Source of the DNA: Vicia villosa
Lineage: Eukaryota; Streptophyta; Magnoliopsida; Fabales; Fabaceae
Reading direction: 5' to 3'
DNA length: 64,000 bases
Assembly: GCF_029867415.1 (NCBI RefSeq)
Contig: NW_026705569.1
Coordinates: forward strand, 124,001-188,000
Numbering within the stretch: the stretch's first letter is position 1; each line of letters starts with the position of its first letter. Of the stretch, positions 1-10,640 are shown one piece after another. The notes under the pieces were generated by a model, which was not told where the DNA came from, searched no databases, and was given only the letters and a program-made list of their open reading frames with translations. The position numbers were made by a program, and so were the translations under genes.

Positions 1-24
1 CTTGTATATGGTATTTCGAAGATT

Positions 25-1143
25 GTGAAGCCTGAGAAGTCATGTGAGATATGCATGAAAGGCAAGCAATCCAGATTACCATTCACATCAGAAGTTGTTC
101 CAAGAGCAAAGCATGCTTTGGTAGTTGTACATTTTGATGTATGTGGACCATTTCCAGTACCTTCACTTGGAGGAAACAAATATTTTGTATCTTTTGTGGA
201 TAAATTCAAAAGGATGACATGGGTAACACTCATCAAGTTCAAGAATGAAGTGTTTACTGAGTTCCAGAAGTTCAAGATAAAGGCTGAGAAGCAGAGTGGT
301 CAGAAGCTGAAAATTCTCAGAACGGATGGTGGAGGAGAGTATAACTCTACAGAATTCCAGAAGTTCTGTAAGGAGAATGGAATAGAACATGAGGTTATTG
401 CTCCATATACTCCTCAGCACAATGGTCTTGCTGAAAGAAGAAACAGAACTTTGCTTGATATGTCCAGAAGTATGCTGAAAGAGAAGAAGCTACCTCATAC
501 TCAGTGGGGAGAAGTTGTTACCGCGTCAGCATATGTTCTAAACAGGTGTCCAACTAAGAAGTTGAAAGAAATTGTTCCTTTAGATAAATGGATTGGAGAT
601 AAGCAAAGTGTTAGTCATCTGAAAGTGTTTGGTTCTATATGTTACAAACACGTTCCAAAAGCTAGGAGACAGAAGTTAGATGATAGAAGCAAAGTAATGT
701 TACTGGTGGGGTATCACAGTACAATTGCTTACAAGCTTTATTGTCCAAAAACTAACAAAGCTGAAGTCAGCAGAGACGTTATTGTGAAAGAATCAGAAGC
801 TTGTGATTGGAGTAAGTCTCAGCCCATTTCTAGTGTAGAGCTAACTTACGAAGACGAGTCAGAAGTTGAAAGTTCTGAAGAAGAGTCAGAGTCAGAAGAT
901 AATTTTGAAGACTCTGAAGATGAAGATGATGAATCTGATTCTAATCCAGATTCTGATGATGATCCAGAATCTGGTGGTGGTCATACTTTTGGAAGGGAAA
1001 ACTCTAAAGACCTAGGTTTTGAAGGACAAGCTTCTGGAGATGATCATGTTACTGAAGGTCGTAATTTTGAAAATAGTGTTTTTAGACAATGTCCAGAAGT
1101 TAATGTTGTTCCAAGTTCTGGAGAATATTCAGAACAAGTTTAG
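25..1143 (+). pseudogene. Copia integrase domain
   Basis: The 372-codon open stretch starts in the zinc-binding pre-integrase region (CEICMKGKQ) and contains the integrase core. The catalytic D,D,E set is visible in [15 protein letters not shown] and the [13 protein letters not shown] stretch. A long acidic Ser/Asp/Glu tail follows at about residues 275-320, a common spacer between Copia integrase and RT. The reading frame closes at 1,143, where intact elements continue into RT. The integrase part is therefore readable but the polyprotein is broken. Its first codons are probably not a true start, because the polyprotein began upstream of the window. Confidence 0.9.
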
Positions 1144-2719
1144 AGGCCACAAAGAATCAGAACTATACCTAGAAGGTTTGCAGATTTTGACATGTTGCAA
1201 GACACTGAAGTTGAGTCAGAGGGAGAAGTCATTCACTGTGCCATGTTAGTAGATTCTGAACCATTGGGTATTGAAGAAGCGCTCAAGAAGAAAGTCTGGC
1301 TGAATGCCATGAAAGAAGAAATTGAGGCTATAGAAAGAAACAAGACTTGGAAGTTGACTAAACTTCTGAAGGAGAAGAAAGCCATCAGCGTTATATGGGT
1401 TTTCAAGGTGAAATTGAAGCCAGATGGATCTATTGGCAAATACAAAGCAAGGCTAGTGGCTAGAGGTTTTCTTAAAAAATTTGGGTAGATTAATTTGAAG
1501 TAATTGCAATTGTAAATAAAAATGAAACAATCATATTGGTGATTGCTCTTGCTGCAAACAGAAGTTGGCCTTTGATGCATCTGGATGTAAATTCTGCATT
1601 TCTGAATGGTCCATTACAAGAATAGGTATATGTCTCACAGCCTCCTGGATTTGTGAAAAAGAATCAGGAAGGGATGGTATACAAGTTGCATAAAGCCTTG
1701 TATGGATTGAAACAAGTGCCCAAAGCTTGGAATCTGAATATTGATTCATTTTTCAAGAAGCAGAAGTTTCAGAAATGTGAAATTGAATATGGAGTTTATG
1801 TGCAACATTCTGGAAGTTCTGATGAATGAGTTTAAGATGACAGATCTGCGAAATATGGTATATTTTCTAGGGATGGAGATTTTGTACTCCTAGAAGGGTA
1901 TCTTTTTGCATCAGTTGAAGTATGAACTTGAACTTCTGAAGAGATTTAAGCTGCAGAACTGTAAGGTTGTTGTTACACCATCAGGAACTAATCATAAACT
2001 GGATTCTGATTCTGATGGTGATTTTGTGGATGCTACAACCTTCAAACAGCTAGTTGGTTCTCTAAGGTATTTGTGTAATACCAGACCTGATATTTGTTAT
2101 GCAATTGGAATGGTCTGCAGATTTATGAGTAAACCAAAGTGGTCCCATTACCATTCTGCTGTCAGGATTCTGAGGTATATTAAGGGAACGCTGAAGTATG
2201 GTGTGTTATTTCCTTCTAGAAAGAAAACAGACTCAGAGTTTGTGAGTTACTTTGATTCTGATTGGTGTGGAGATAGAGTTGACAGAAGAAGTACTTCTGG
2301 ATACTTGTTTAAGTTTCTGGGAGGTCCTATTTCTTGGAGTTCGAAGAAGCAACCTGTTGTTTCTTTGTCAACATGTGAAGCTGAGTACATTGCAGGCGCT
2401 GTAGCTGCATGTCAAGCTGTTTGGCTTCTGAACCTATTAGAAGATCTGAAGGTTAAGATAGATAAACCTCTAAAGCTGATGATTGATAACAAGTTTGCAA
2501 TCAATCTTGCCAAGAACCCAGTGTTGCATGGGAGAAGAAAGCATATTGAGACAAAGTATCATTTTCTCAGAAGTCAAGTACAGAAGGGAGTATAAGAAGT
2601 TGTGCACTGTAACCCTGAAGCAACTAGCTGATGTTTTGACGAAGACAATCAAGACAGATCAATTTCTTCGCCTAAGGAATGAAATTGGTGTAGTTAGTTT
2701 TTTAGAAATTCTAAATTAA
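1144..2719 (+). pseudogene. Copia reverse transcriptase / RNase H, broken
   Basis: 1,192-1,488 encodes the RT entry (NKTWKL, KYKARLVARGF). 1,490-1,800 carries several stops and frame changes. Near 1,800-1,840 the sequence jumps from the mid-RT region straight to a segment before YFLGMEI, so the YVDD active-site region is missing. 1,906-2,595 reads cleanly through the RT connection and RNase H (SDWCGDRVDRRSTSGY, STCEAEYIA). It stops shortly before the usual C-terminal ADVLTK segment, which is still present in another frame at 2,620-2,650. An active enzyme is not possible. Confidence 0.9.
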
Positions 2720-2723
2720 GGGA

Positions 2724-2942
2724 TGGTATTAGAGGGTAATTTAATATTTACTATTATAGTGATAACTTAGTTGTTAAGTTTATTCTACTATAGCCTATGT
2801 GGCACTTTTTGTTTGTATATAAATAGACTAGTGGTAGTTGTCATAAATGTACCAATCATTTTCTTCTTTCTTTAATGAATAGCAGCCGCCATTTGCTTTC
2901 TCTCTTTATTCCTCTTTAATTTCATCACCTTGTACACCAACA
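2724..2942 (+). repeat. Copia 3' LTR (about 219 bp)
   Basis: A purine-rich tract (AAGGGA, 2,718-2,723) precedes a TG at 2,724, and the LTR plausibly ends with CA at 2,941-2,942 (ACACCAACA). A TATA-like TATATAAATA sits at about 2,816-2,825. The end is inferred from the TG..CA rule because the 5' LTR is not in the window to compare. Confidence 0.65.
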
Positions 2943-3234
2943 ATGTCAAGTGGATTAGTGTTGCTTCAGGCCAAGGTGTTCTGATAAACTATGTATTTTT
3001 GGAAAAAATTTGGAAATATATTTTTGAAATAAATTAAATTATAAATTTAAAGTATCTCAAAAATAAATAGATTATGTGTGTTTTTAATGCGTCTGAAAAT
3101 ACATTTTTGAAATCTGGAAGGATTTTTGAAATTTCAAGTAGTGGCTAGAAGATTATGAGATGCATTAAAAATTCCTTTAAAATATATCATTTCTAAATAT
3201 AAGATATATTATTAATTTAACGAAAATGTGAAGT

Positions 3235-3745
3235 GAGAATTTCTTTTTTCACCTTGTAGGGAAGAAAAAACTCCCGAAAACTCCAAAATGTCAACTCCAA
3301 AATGTCTTTCTAAGATGTATCTCCAAACGCACCACAAAAAGTGTTTTCGGAGATACATCTCCGAAAGCACCTTTCAAGCGTTTGAAAAGTGTTTCGGGTA
3401 TTCATCTCCAAAATCATCCTGACAATGATATTTTTTTAAAATTCAGCAAAAGAGGTGGTTTTTTTTTTAAAAAATTCATCAAAGTCTACTCCGATGATAG
3501 AAACATGAACTGCAAATGATAAGAAATATCAAAGAATAATAAGCAGGAAAATGTTGTTCTAAAAATAGTAACATATAATACATAAATTGTTTTGAAAAAA
3601 AAAGCATAGTCTAATAATGCATATGTCTAATACTCACTCCTGGTTCCTCCTCTACCTCATGTATCTCACCGCATTCGTTGCCTCGCTAACCACTCTCTCC
3701 ATGATGGCCACCACCTCAGGTCCGTCTCTCTTAAAAATCGAAACC
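3235..3745 (-). mobile_element. Relic of a PMD-carrying TIR element (end plus gene 3' part)
   Basis: The left edge (GAGAATTTCTTTTTTCACC) resembles the terminal GAAAATTTCTT.. of the elements at 5,835 and 48,934. It is followed by the same family of TTCGGAGAT..ATCTCCGAA palindromes (3,336-3,405). The stretch 3,640-3,730 aligns by eye with 49,430-49,520, the C-terminal coding end of the PMD gene in the larger element. It is a third, truncated and more decayed copy. No right terminus is visible. Confidence 0.6.
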
Positions 3746-4198
3746 AACAAAATCTAATTATTATTTATTTTATTTATTTCTATTACTATATGACTGACTT
3801 AATGTAAAAAAGGAGTTCATAATGTTGTCATATTATTATTTTTATAATTTAATTGTGGTATTGTATACTCACGAGAATACATACGTAATATGAAAATTTG
3901 AATATTATTTAATTTGTGGTTTAAAGTAAGATAATGATAAAATTATTATCAAATGGTATTTGAAATATTATCACGTAATAATAATTTTTTTCATTGATTA
4001 AAAATAATTTTTCTTTACGTTCTTCTAAAATTTGATTTTTTTTTAATTAAAAAAAAGTTTATGAATTTTATAAAAGAAAGAGTGGTTTTTATGGATTTAC
4101 TTAAAGGGTGAAGACCCATTTTTGTCTCTCCCAATCATCGAATCAAGGGTCTTTAAAAGACATTTAGGTGTCTTTACCACTAGGCCGGTATATATTCA
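3746..4198. other. No gene seen; AT-rich
   Basis: AT-rich sequence without a credible ORF. A less AT-rich stretch (4,105-4,190) containing CCACTAGGCCGG reads like the end of an unidentified repeat. Confidence 0.5.
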
Positions 4199-4419
4199 TG
4201 ACAAATAATTTTCATGATTTTATACTAATATTAACAAATTCTATTGTTAATTAAATGATTATCATTTACATCGAGACAAATTATTTTTTATGTTAGTAAA
4301 GTGACTATCATTTAGAATTAAATTTTTATTGTTAATACAATGATTCTCATTTTCAACTAGACAAATCAATTTCTACAATTAGTAAAGTGACTATCAATAA
4401 CAACTAGACAAATCAATTT
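4199..4419 (+). repeat. Degenerate tandem repeat, 45-80 bp units
   Basis: Units beginning GACAAAT(C/T)A followed by GTTAGTAAAGTGACTATCA recur at about 4,199, 4,275, 4,359 and 4,406. One further unit continues at about 5,511 beyond the LINE insertion. The LINE therefore landed inside this array. Confidence 0.6.
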
Positions 4420-5508
4420 TTATTGTTTTTTTAATCAAAAGGGAATTGTATTAATTCAAAAACAATAAAGTACATGGTGATCGCTTGGATCCAACCAAAC
4501 AAATAACAAATATAGGGTAAACTACATCAGTAAAGTAGCTATATGCTTTTTCAGCTTATTCGTATACCTGCCCCTATAAACTATAATTTCCTTTATAGTA
4601 TCAACTATATTTCTATGAACATTTTGACGAAATACGACTTCATTTCTAAAGGACCATATTTCGTATAGTATTTCTGTGTAGGCCATTTTGAGAAGCATAG
4701 CCTTCCACCCTTTCCTGTCAGTATTATGAATCAACCAAAGGACTTCCGCATCCCAATTTGTTGGATTATGGTGAATATTAAGCCAATCAAAAACCTGAAT
4801 CCAAACCTGCTTTGTGACCACACATTGAAAGAAAAGGTGATCAAGAGTTTCATTACTTGTCTCACACAGACTGCATTGCGATTCTTGGATAAATCCAAAT
4901 CTTATTAACCTATCCTTCGTGGGCAAACGACCATGACAGATCAGCCAAAGATTCATCACTGCCCTTGTCCTTGCTCGATTACGCTGAAGCAGACTACACC
5001 ACGGGACGGTACCTGTATCCTCCAAACTATTCAAATACATCTTCTTCGTCACAAACTTTCTCTCTTGCATTTGTTTTTCCCAATCATGATGAAAATGATA
5101 AGCAAGCTCGCGATATCCCAGAATAGTTTTAATCAACCAGGACCAATGGGATCTAATGTCAACAAGGAATGGATCTTTGTTTTTTTATAAAGTGCATATG
5201 CACCCATTGAACCCACAAATTGTCAGCTTTTCTATAAATATTCCATAAACATTTCAACATACAAACATCATTCCAAACATCAAGGTTTATCACATCTAGG
5301 CCACCCTGGGTAATGGGTTTGCTGTCCGTTTTCCAAGTCACAGGACTCTTGGATGTATTACTATCAGTACCTGACCAGACGAAATATCAGCAGATACTGT
5401 CTATCTTTTTTAGAACAAATTTTGGGAGTGGGAAACAAGTCATCCAGTATTGAGTAGTAGCCAAAATCACACTCTTTACCAGAAGGAGTCTGCCCTATCA
5501 TTTACAAA
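4420..5508 (-). mobile_element. 5'-truncated LINE (non-LTR retrotransposon)
   Basis: A minus-strand LINE tail bounded by an exact 15-bp duplication, TAGACAAATCAATTT, at 4,405-4,419 and 5,509-5,523. The T-rich 4,420-4,432 is the poly(A) end read on the opposite strand. Only the RT C-terminal part and the zinc-binding end of ORF2 are present, as expected for abortive target-primed reverse transcription. The flanking array already contains similar words, so the duplication is slightly less decisive than its length suggests. Confidence 0.85.
4522..5500 (-). pseudogene. LINE ORF2 C-terminal fragment (RT thumb and zf-RVT)
   Basis: Reading 5,500 to 4,522 on the minus strand gives the RT C-terminal region (WYFVWSG, GGLDVINL) up to about 5,160. 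A stop follows, then a 204-codon open stretch (5,136-4,522) with the plant LINE zinc-binding domain: CSLCETSNETLDHLFFQC, preceded by NLWLICHGRLPTKDRL. This family of domains ends plant L1-type ORF2 proteins. There is no endonuclease or catalytic RT palm, so it is a dead 5'-truncated copy. Confidence 0.88.
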
Positions 5509-5523
5509 TAGACAAATCAATTT

Positions 5524-5834
5524 CTACCGTAATCAATTGACTGACATTTAATTATATGAAATAATTTATGGTCTGGTTAAATTTTGAAAGATATTAAATT
5601 AGAGTCATTTTATTAATTTGGATTGTGTAATTTTTGTGAGAAACTAAAATAGATCTTCACTAAATCGATTAAACTGATTCAATTTATTCACTAAATCGAT
5701 TTAATCGAAATCTTCAAAACTGAAATTTTATCCATTAAAATTAAAAATAAAACTACAATTTAAGTTGAATTTAAGTTTTGAATTCAAATTAGAGACCTAA
5801 ATCGACATATTGGGCAGCCATAATGTCAATATAA
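5524..5834. other. No gene seen
   Basis: AT-rich host spacer with short self-similar words (ACTAAATCGATT at about 5,660 and 5,690). No credible ORF or RNA gene is visible. Confidence 0.5.
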
Positions 5835-5902
5835 GAAAATTTCTTCACCCACCTCCTAACCTTCTTGCCCACCCCTGGTGAATTTACCACAATACCCCTT
5901 GT

Positions 5903-6112
5903 TTCGGAAGTTCATTTTCGAAACTGTACTTTTTTCCTTAAAAAAGGTGTTTTCGGAAATGTATCTCCGAAAACGCGTTTTTTTTAATATAAAATATTGA
6001 TTTCGGAGATGCATCTCCGAAATAAAGTTACTTTTCAGAAAATGTGGTGTTTCGGAAGTTCATCTCCGAACGCACCCCCCTTGGAGAATTCGGAAATGAA
6101 CCTCCGAAAATA
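5903..6112. repeat. Left subterminal palindrome cluster
   Basis: Five imperfect palindromes start near 5,904, 5,949, 6,001, 6,053 and 6,090, each of the form TTCGGARRT..AYYTCCGAA, spaced 35-55 bp. Matching ones lie near 7,165, 7,200, 7,576 and 7,625. Such clusters are typical places for transposase binding, but that role is inferred. Confidence 0.8.
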
Positions 6113-6337
6113 TGTCTGGACAGAATAAAATGAAAAACAACAACAATTCGCTTTATTTAATCGGGTGAAGATTACAACGATAATATTACATAAAATTAAA
6201 GTTACATATTGTTGAACACGGGTAGGGGGGGGATGAGAGAGTGGTGGGGAGAAAAAAAGGCTTCCAAATTTCAAAAGGTTCTTTTATTCTTTTAATAAAA
6301 ATACGTACTACTGTAAGTAACAAATGACGGAGGAGGT

Positions 6338-6653
6338 GTAACCGGGGCCGGAACATATGACGGAGGAGGTGGATGTCTGGAGGAAGAAGAATCGGAGGTA
6401 CGTCCACCGCGAGACAAAGGAGCCAATCAATGTAAGCTATAGTTTATCATTATCATCAGGGGACGTCATTACAAAAAATTGGGAAAAAAATCTTATTATT
6501 TTTAATCTTGATTTTTTAGAAATGACGTCCCCAGATGATAATGATAAACTATAGCTTACATTGATTGGCTCCTTTGTCTCGCGGTGGACGTACCTCCGAT
6601 TTTTCTTCCTCCGAACATCCACCTCCTCCGTCATATGTTCCGACCCCGGTTAC
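6338..6653. repeat. 133-bp-arm hairpin (foldback)
   Basis: 6,338-6,470 and 6,521-6,653 are nearly perfect reverse complements with a 50-base loop. Both arms encode the same short peptide in opposite directions (MTEEVDV at 6,357 plus and 6,634 minus), which is how the symmetry shows up. One arm differs by few substitutions (for example GTCTGG against GTTCGG). Transcription in either direction would give a long stem. Confidence 0.92.
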
Positions 6654-6811
6654 CACTTCCAAAATCTAACATGATAAATCCAATAAAAAAACACTGTGCG
6701 ATACAATCCGAAATCAGAACAAAACAAAACAAAACACGTCAAACAAAACAAAAACATGTTATTCTGCCCGACGAGCGTTACAAAATACACATCAAACAAA
6801 ATAAAAACACG

Positions 6812-7087
6812 TTATTCTTCCCGACGAGCGAACTCCTCCGAATGAAGATAATTATACCAATCCTCATCCCACTCAGTATCAGAACCATCAGCGTTGATCA
6901 CGCCTGAAGGCTGAGCCTGCACGTCCGAGCCATGGACCCCCAGGGGACGAGAAGCAGAACCAGTCAAAAGCTTCTTCTTCTCCTTCACCTCCTTCACCTC
7001 TTTCACCTCCTTCTTTGAAGAACCCTTTCTTCCCTTAGCGCCCTCTTTAGAAGACGCAGTCCTGCGTGCTGGTTGGTTGCCTGACAT
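6812..7087 (-). CDS. Hypothetical 91-aa protein carried by the TIR element
   Basis: The ORF starts with ATG at 7,087 and begins MSGNQPAR, identical to the first eight residues of the PMD gene at 51,467. The shared upstream region supports this as the real start. After that the two proteins have nothing in common. This one has a Lys/Glu-rich low-complexity stretch (about residues 16-40, VKEVKEVKEKKK) and an acidic, aromatic C-terminus (DTEWDEDWYNYL). No domain is recognised. It lies inside the element, so it is cargo or a remnant of a longer spliced gene. Whether it is expressed cannot be told from sequence. Confidence 0.45.
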   Translation of the reverse strand: MSGNQPARRTASSKEGAKGRKGSSKKEVKEVKEVKEKKKLLTGSASRPLGVHGSDVQAQPSGVINADGSDTEWDEDWYNYLHSEEFARREE

Positions 7088-7717
7088 GTTCCTGTAAACA
7101 ATTGAAAACGATTAATATGCATAGACAAAATAAAAAACAAAAAAATTTGAACTTCTGATACATTTCGGAAGTTCATTTCCGAAAACTGGGATGGAGGTGT
7201 TTTCGGAAATGAACTTCCGAAACACCCCTGCGATGGAGTTTTCTGCAACTTCCATGGCAGACCCCTAAACCAAACTTCAAACCAAATCAAAATGCTTCTA
7301 AACAACCTGAATACTACTAACAACCTAACCATATATCATTTATGCAATTAAAACCCTAAATAACATGCATTTGAATAATAGTTCTAAAAATTTCAAAACT
7401 TACAAAGTGTTAGGATTGAGGGCTTTTGAATGTTGTTTAGCAGTGTGATTGGAGCCTTGATGCAGCTTTGGAATTCTGTTTGCACAAATTTTCGCCTTTG
7501 CCACTTTTTGTTTTGATTTAGGGTAAATGATTGGGGGAGGGGGAGTGTTTTGATAAATCTGCAGAAATCGCAGTATTTCGGAAGTGAACTTCCGAAATAA
7601 GTCAATTTTTTCAAAAAAAGACGCTTTCGGAAATAAACTTCCGAAGCAGAGGTATTTTGGAATTTTCGCTGGGGGTGACCCCCATAGGGAGGTGGCCAAA
7701 GAAATTTTCCAATATAG

Positions 7718-8470
7718 TAATAACTCAATATCGGTTCTGTTATGCCATTAAGATTCAACCACCGCCAATGCACCTAACTACAGTACCAGTATATTACTAC
7801 AAACAAATAACTGCACCGATGTGATTAAGAGAAATTAATGATTATGGATGTGACTGTGACTGGACGTCATTAAATGTAAACGTTTACTGCAAATTATTCT
7901 GCATAAGCTGACGTCGTCTCACATTAATATGAATAACTTGTTTTGGTGCACTAATGTCTGTATGTGTTATGTTAGACATCATTCTATAGAAGTCAAATCC
8001 AATGGAACGTACATCAATATTGTTTACTGGTTTTTCTCTATTTTTGCAGTATTAGATTTTGTTTAAAAATTATTATTTGTTTCGATTCAAAAGTTTAAAG
8101 TAAGATTGTAACCAAAAAAAAGAAGTTTAAAGTAAGATAAAATAATAAAAAGAATAAATACTAAGTACTTTTAAAAAGGCTTAAGAACATGTTTCGGTAT
8201 TTTATTTCAATTTGTTTAACGTTTTGATTTTTAAATTTTAAATCTCAATCTTTTAATTCACTAACTTAACCATTTTTAAGATTTTTTTAGTCTTCCAACC
8301 ATTTCATGTAATTGATGTTTTCATTTACGAAGTGACATTGACGTGCTATTGTCAATGGTTTTAATAATGTAAAATTTGACATGCTATTTATTTAAAATAT
8401 TAAAATCTTATAACATTAATTGATATAATTATTAAAAAAATTAAAATTGTTTTCAACTTAATATAATGCG
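7718..8470. other. No gene seen
   Basis: AT-rich spacer with no convincing ORF, terminal repeats or RNA gene. Confidence 0.5.
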
Positions 8471-8570
8471 GATCAAGTTTTTTTTTTAAGTAAGATGATA
8501 TAAATGGGAGAACTAAAAATTCTACAACCTATTTATACAATAAAACGGAAAAATAATCTTACAAAAAAGA

Positions 8571-9174
8571 GGGGTGATTTAAGATGATATAAATGGGAGA
8601 ACTAAAAATTCTCTAACCTATTTATACCCTAGCCGTCACTTTTCTTCTTTTTCCTTCCTCTCTCTCAAAGAGGGGTGATTTAGGATCAATTTTGATCCAA
8701 AATCACCCCTCCAAATCGTTTTTGTTTATCAATTACTTAAATGAGTGATTTTCACACCTTTTCTTTTTGTCTTTTTTGTGATTTCGTGGGTCATCGTTTG
8801 TTTTGATTTCCCATATTCTTGTGGTGTATTTTGATTTCTCGTCTTTGTGCGGGTATTTTGTTTTTCCGTTTTTGTGCGGTGTTCATTTGTTTCAGGTTGA
8901 AAGATTAGTTTCGATCTAGTGCAGATTCAATCAATGACTTTGGTGCCGTCAACGCTACATATCCGGAAGCATGAATATTTCGGACATCTCAATACAGTCA
9001 ATACATTAATATTTGTAGGCATATGCAATTTGCCGTTTTATGCTATTAACATGGATGCTGTGGATTTGTTCGCAGATTCATCCTTTTTGTTTTTGGCGAT
9101 TTTGAATTTGTATTGCAACGATGTACTCTATCGATTTGAATGAATGAATATCATTTATTTTCTGTCAAAAAAAA
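8571..9174 (+). mobile_element. Short poly(A) retroposon nested in the LINE tail
   Basis: The 16-bp sequence AATCTTACAAAAAAGA occurs exactly at 8,555-8,570 and 9,175-9,190. The insert ends in an A-run (9,167-9,174). Its 5' part (CCTAGCCGTCAC then CT-rich, 8,629-8,665) looks like a LINE 5' leader and its end (TGAATGAATATCATTT) like a LINE 3' tail. An internally deleted LINE or a SINE-like element is therefore the best reading. No coding capacity is credible. Confidence 0.8.
8671..8710. repeat. 40-bp near-perfect palindrome
   Basis: AGGGGTGATTTAGGATCAAT is followed directly by its near reverse complement. It lies in the nested retroposon. The half-site GGGGTGATTTA also occurs at 8,571. Confidence 0.85.
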
Positions 9175-9190
9175 AATCTTACAAAAAAGA

Positions 9191-10640
9191 CAGAAATAAT
9201 CAACCAAATAAATTACGAAAGAAATAGTAAAAGCTCTTTGTTAAATTCGTAAAAGCTAAAGTTGGAATTAATAATTTCTCCTAGAACCGTCCATTTCCAA
9301 ACCAAAATCTTAATATTTCAGACTGTATTATCGACATTTCAACCATCATTCCGAAAGCATATACCATTACGTAATAGCTAAATAAACCAAGAAGTAGCAA
9401 GCCAAACAACTTCCAATTTGTCCTCCTTAACTTTCTTTCCTTTACAAAAAGAGTATCAATCCATAAAATTCGAGAAGCACTCTTCTGCCACTACAACCGG
9501 TTTACCTATCCAAAGAGCTATCTCATTCCAAATAATCTTCACCACTTTATAATTGAAAAAAGAGTGATTCATACTCTCCAAATCTATACCACAAAAAAAT
9601 GCACTTTAAACTATTTAAAGGAAAGACAATACCTCTAGTCTTCAAAAGATCCTTTGTTGGAAGGCTATTCATAAAAAGCCTCCAACCAAAAACCTTGATT
9701 TTGTAAGGAACCTCCAAATTTCAAACCTTGCACATCACATCATCATACCTATTCCGGGGCCCAAAAGGAGTACGAAAAGTAGCATAAAAGTCATAACAAG
9801 AAGATACCAAAAAAGCTCCGGCCGAGTCTACGGTCCAAAACACCTTGTCATGATAGGACTCCACCACCCCGTTACTTCCTAATTTTGCATATAGAGATGT
9901 GAGCGACGCTCATTCAACCGGATTCAACAAGAGATCCCTAATGCCAAAATTTCTCCAAAACCACACATTGTCGCGCCGACCCCCAATACCAACTACCGAC
10001 ACTTTTTTCAAGCAAGATATTGCAAAAGGATCCGAAAACTCCTCACAAAAACTAGTCTCCTGCAACCAATTAGCTTCCCAAAAGGGAATATGAAAGCCAT
10101 TACCCAACCCAAACTTACACAAAGCCATCATCAGATCCTTACTAGGTGAAGCACCTATCTTGATAATATCCTTCCACCAAATAGATTGAGAAAGTGGAGC
10201 AAAACCACTACCATCACCATAAAAAGTCTTCAAGGAAATATCGTCGTATCGAGCTTTCAATAAATCGTACCAAAGGTTGCCATAGCCTTGCAAAATCCTC
10301 CATCTCCATTTGTTAAAAAGAGCCAAATTAAAATCCAATTTTTTTTTATTCCTAGCCACCAAATTCCAACGGTAAACACACCTTTTAACTCACCCAATGG
10401 ATCTTTCTCGCTCCCTCCAAACCGCCCCATAAAAAGTTGCCTTGGATACTAGTAAAATCTTTAATCACCTTCATCGATATTTTGTAGAAAGACATAGTGA
10501 AGATAAAAAGAGAACAAAAAACGGATTTCAATAGGTAATCATTCCCCCGAGATTAAGAAATTGGTTTTTCTAACCCGATAAACGCTTCTTCATCTTGTTC
10601 AAAAGGGGAACCCAAGTGCAATATTTCCATAGATTGGCTC
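9191..10640 (-). pseudogene. LINE ORF2 fragment (RT C-terminus, zf-RVT), multiply broken
   Basis: The clear part is 10,362-9,910 (about 150 codons): FNLALFNKWRWRILQ, WYDLLKARY and WWKDIIKIG are hallmark words of plant LINE RT C-termini. Upstream (about 10,440-10,370) the FLWGGLEG..KIHW segment is in another frame. Downstream the zinc-binding region retains CIFCGIDLESMNHSFF but has lost its last Cys and contains stops. It is of a different sequence type from the LINE at 4,420-5,508. Confidence 0.82.

Larger units (their letters stand above)
1..2942 (+). mobile_element. Ty1/Copia LTR retrotransposon, 5' part outside the window
   Basis: Integrase, reverse transcriptase and RNase H follow each other in the Copia order (IN before RT), ending in a short LTR. 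The gag, protease and 5' LTR lie outside the window, so age and target-site duplication cannot be read. The pol gene is dead: stops and frameshifts occur between about 1,140 and 1,900, and the RT catalytic segment is deleted. The reading frame otherwise stays recognisable along its length, which points to a moderately old insertion. Confidence 0.93.
5835..7709 (-). mobile_element. Non-autonomous TIR element related to the 48.9-kb PMD element
   Basis: Ends are GAAAATTTCTT (5,835) and its complement AAGAAATTTTC (ending 7,709). They are flanked by CAATATAA (5,827-5,834) and CAATATAG (7,710-7,717), an 8-bp target-site duplication with one mismatch. At least nine imperfect 20-bp palindromes of the type TTCGGAAATGAACTTCCGAA lie in the two subterminal regions. 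The right 670 bp (7,040-7,709) closely match 51,440-52,160 of the larger element, including the first codons MSGNQPAR. The inner left half is different. The superfamily is uncertain: Mutator-like is the best guess from TSD length and style. Confidence 0.75.

Noticed and set aside
6357..6634. Two nearly identical 65-codon ORFs on opposite strands
   Set aside because: They are the two arms of one hairpin, not two genes.
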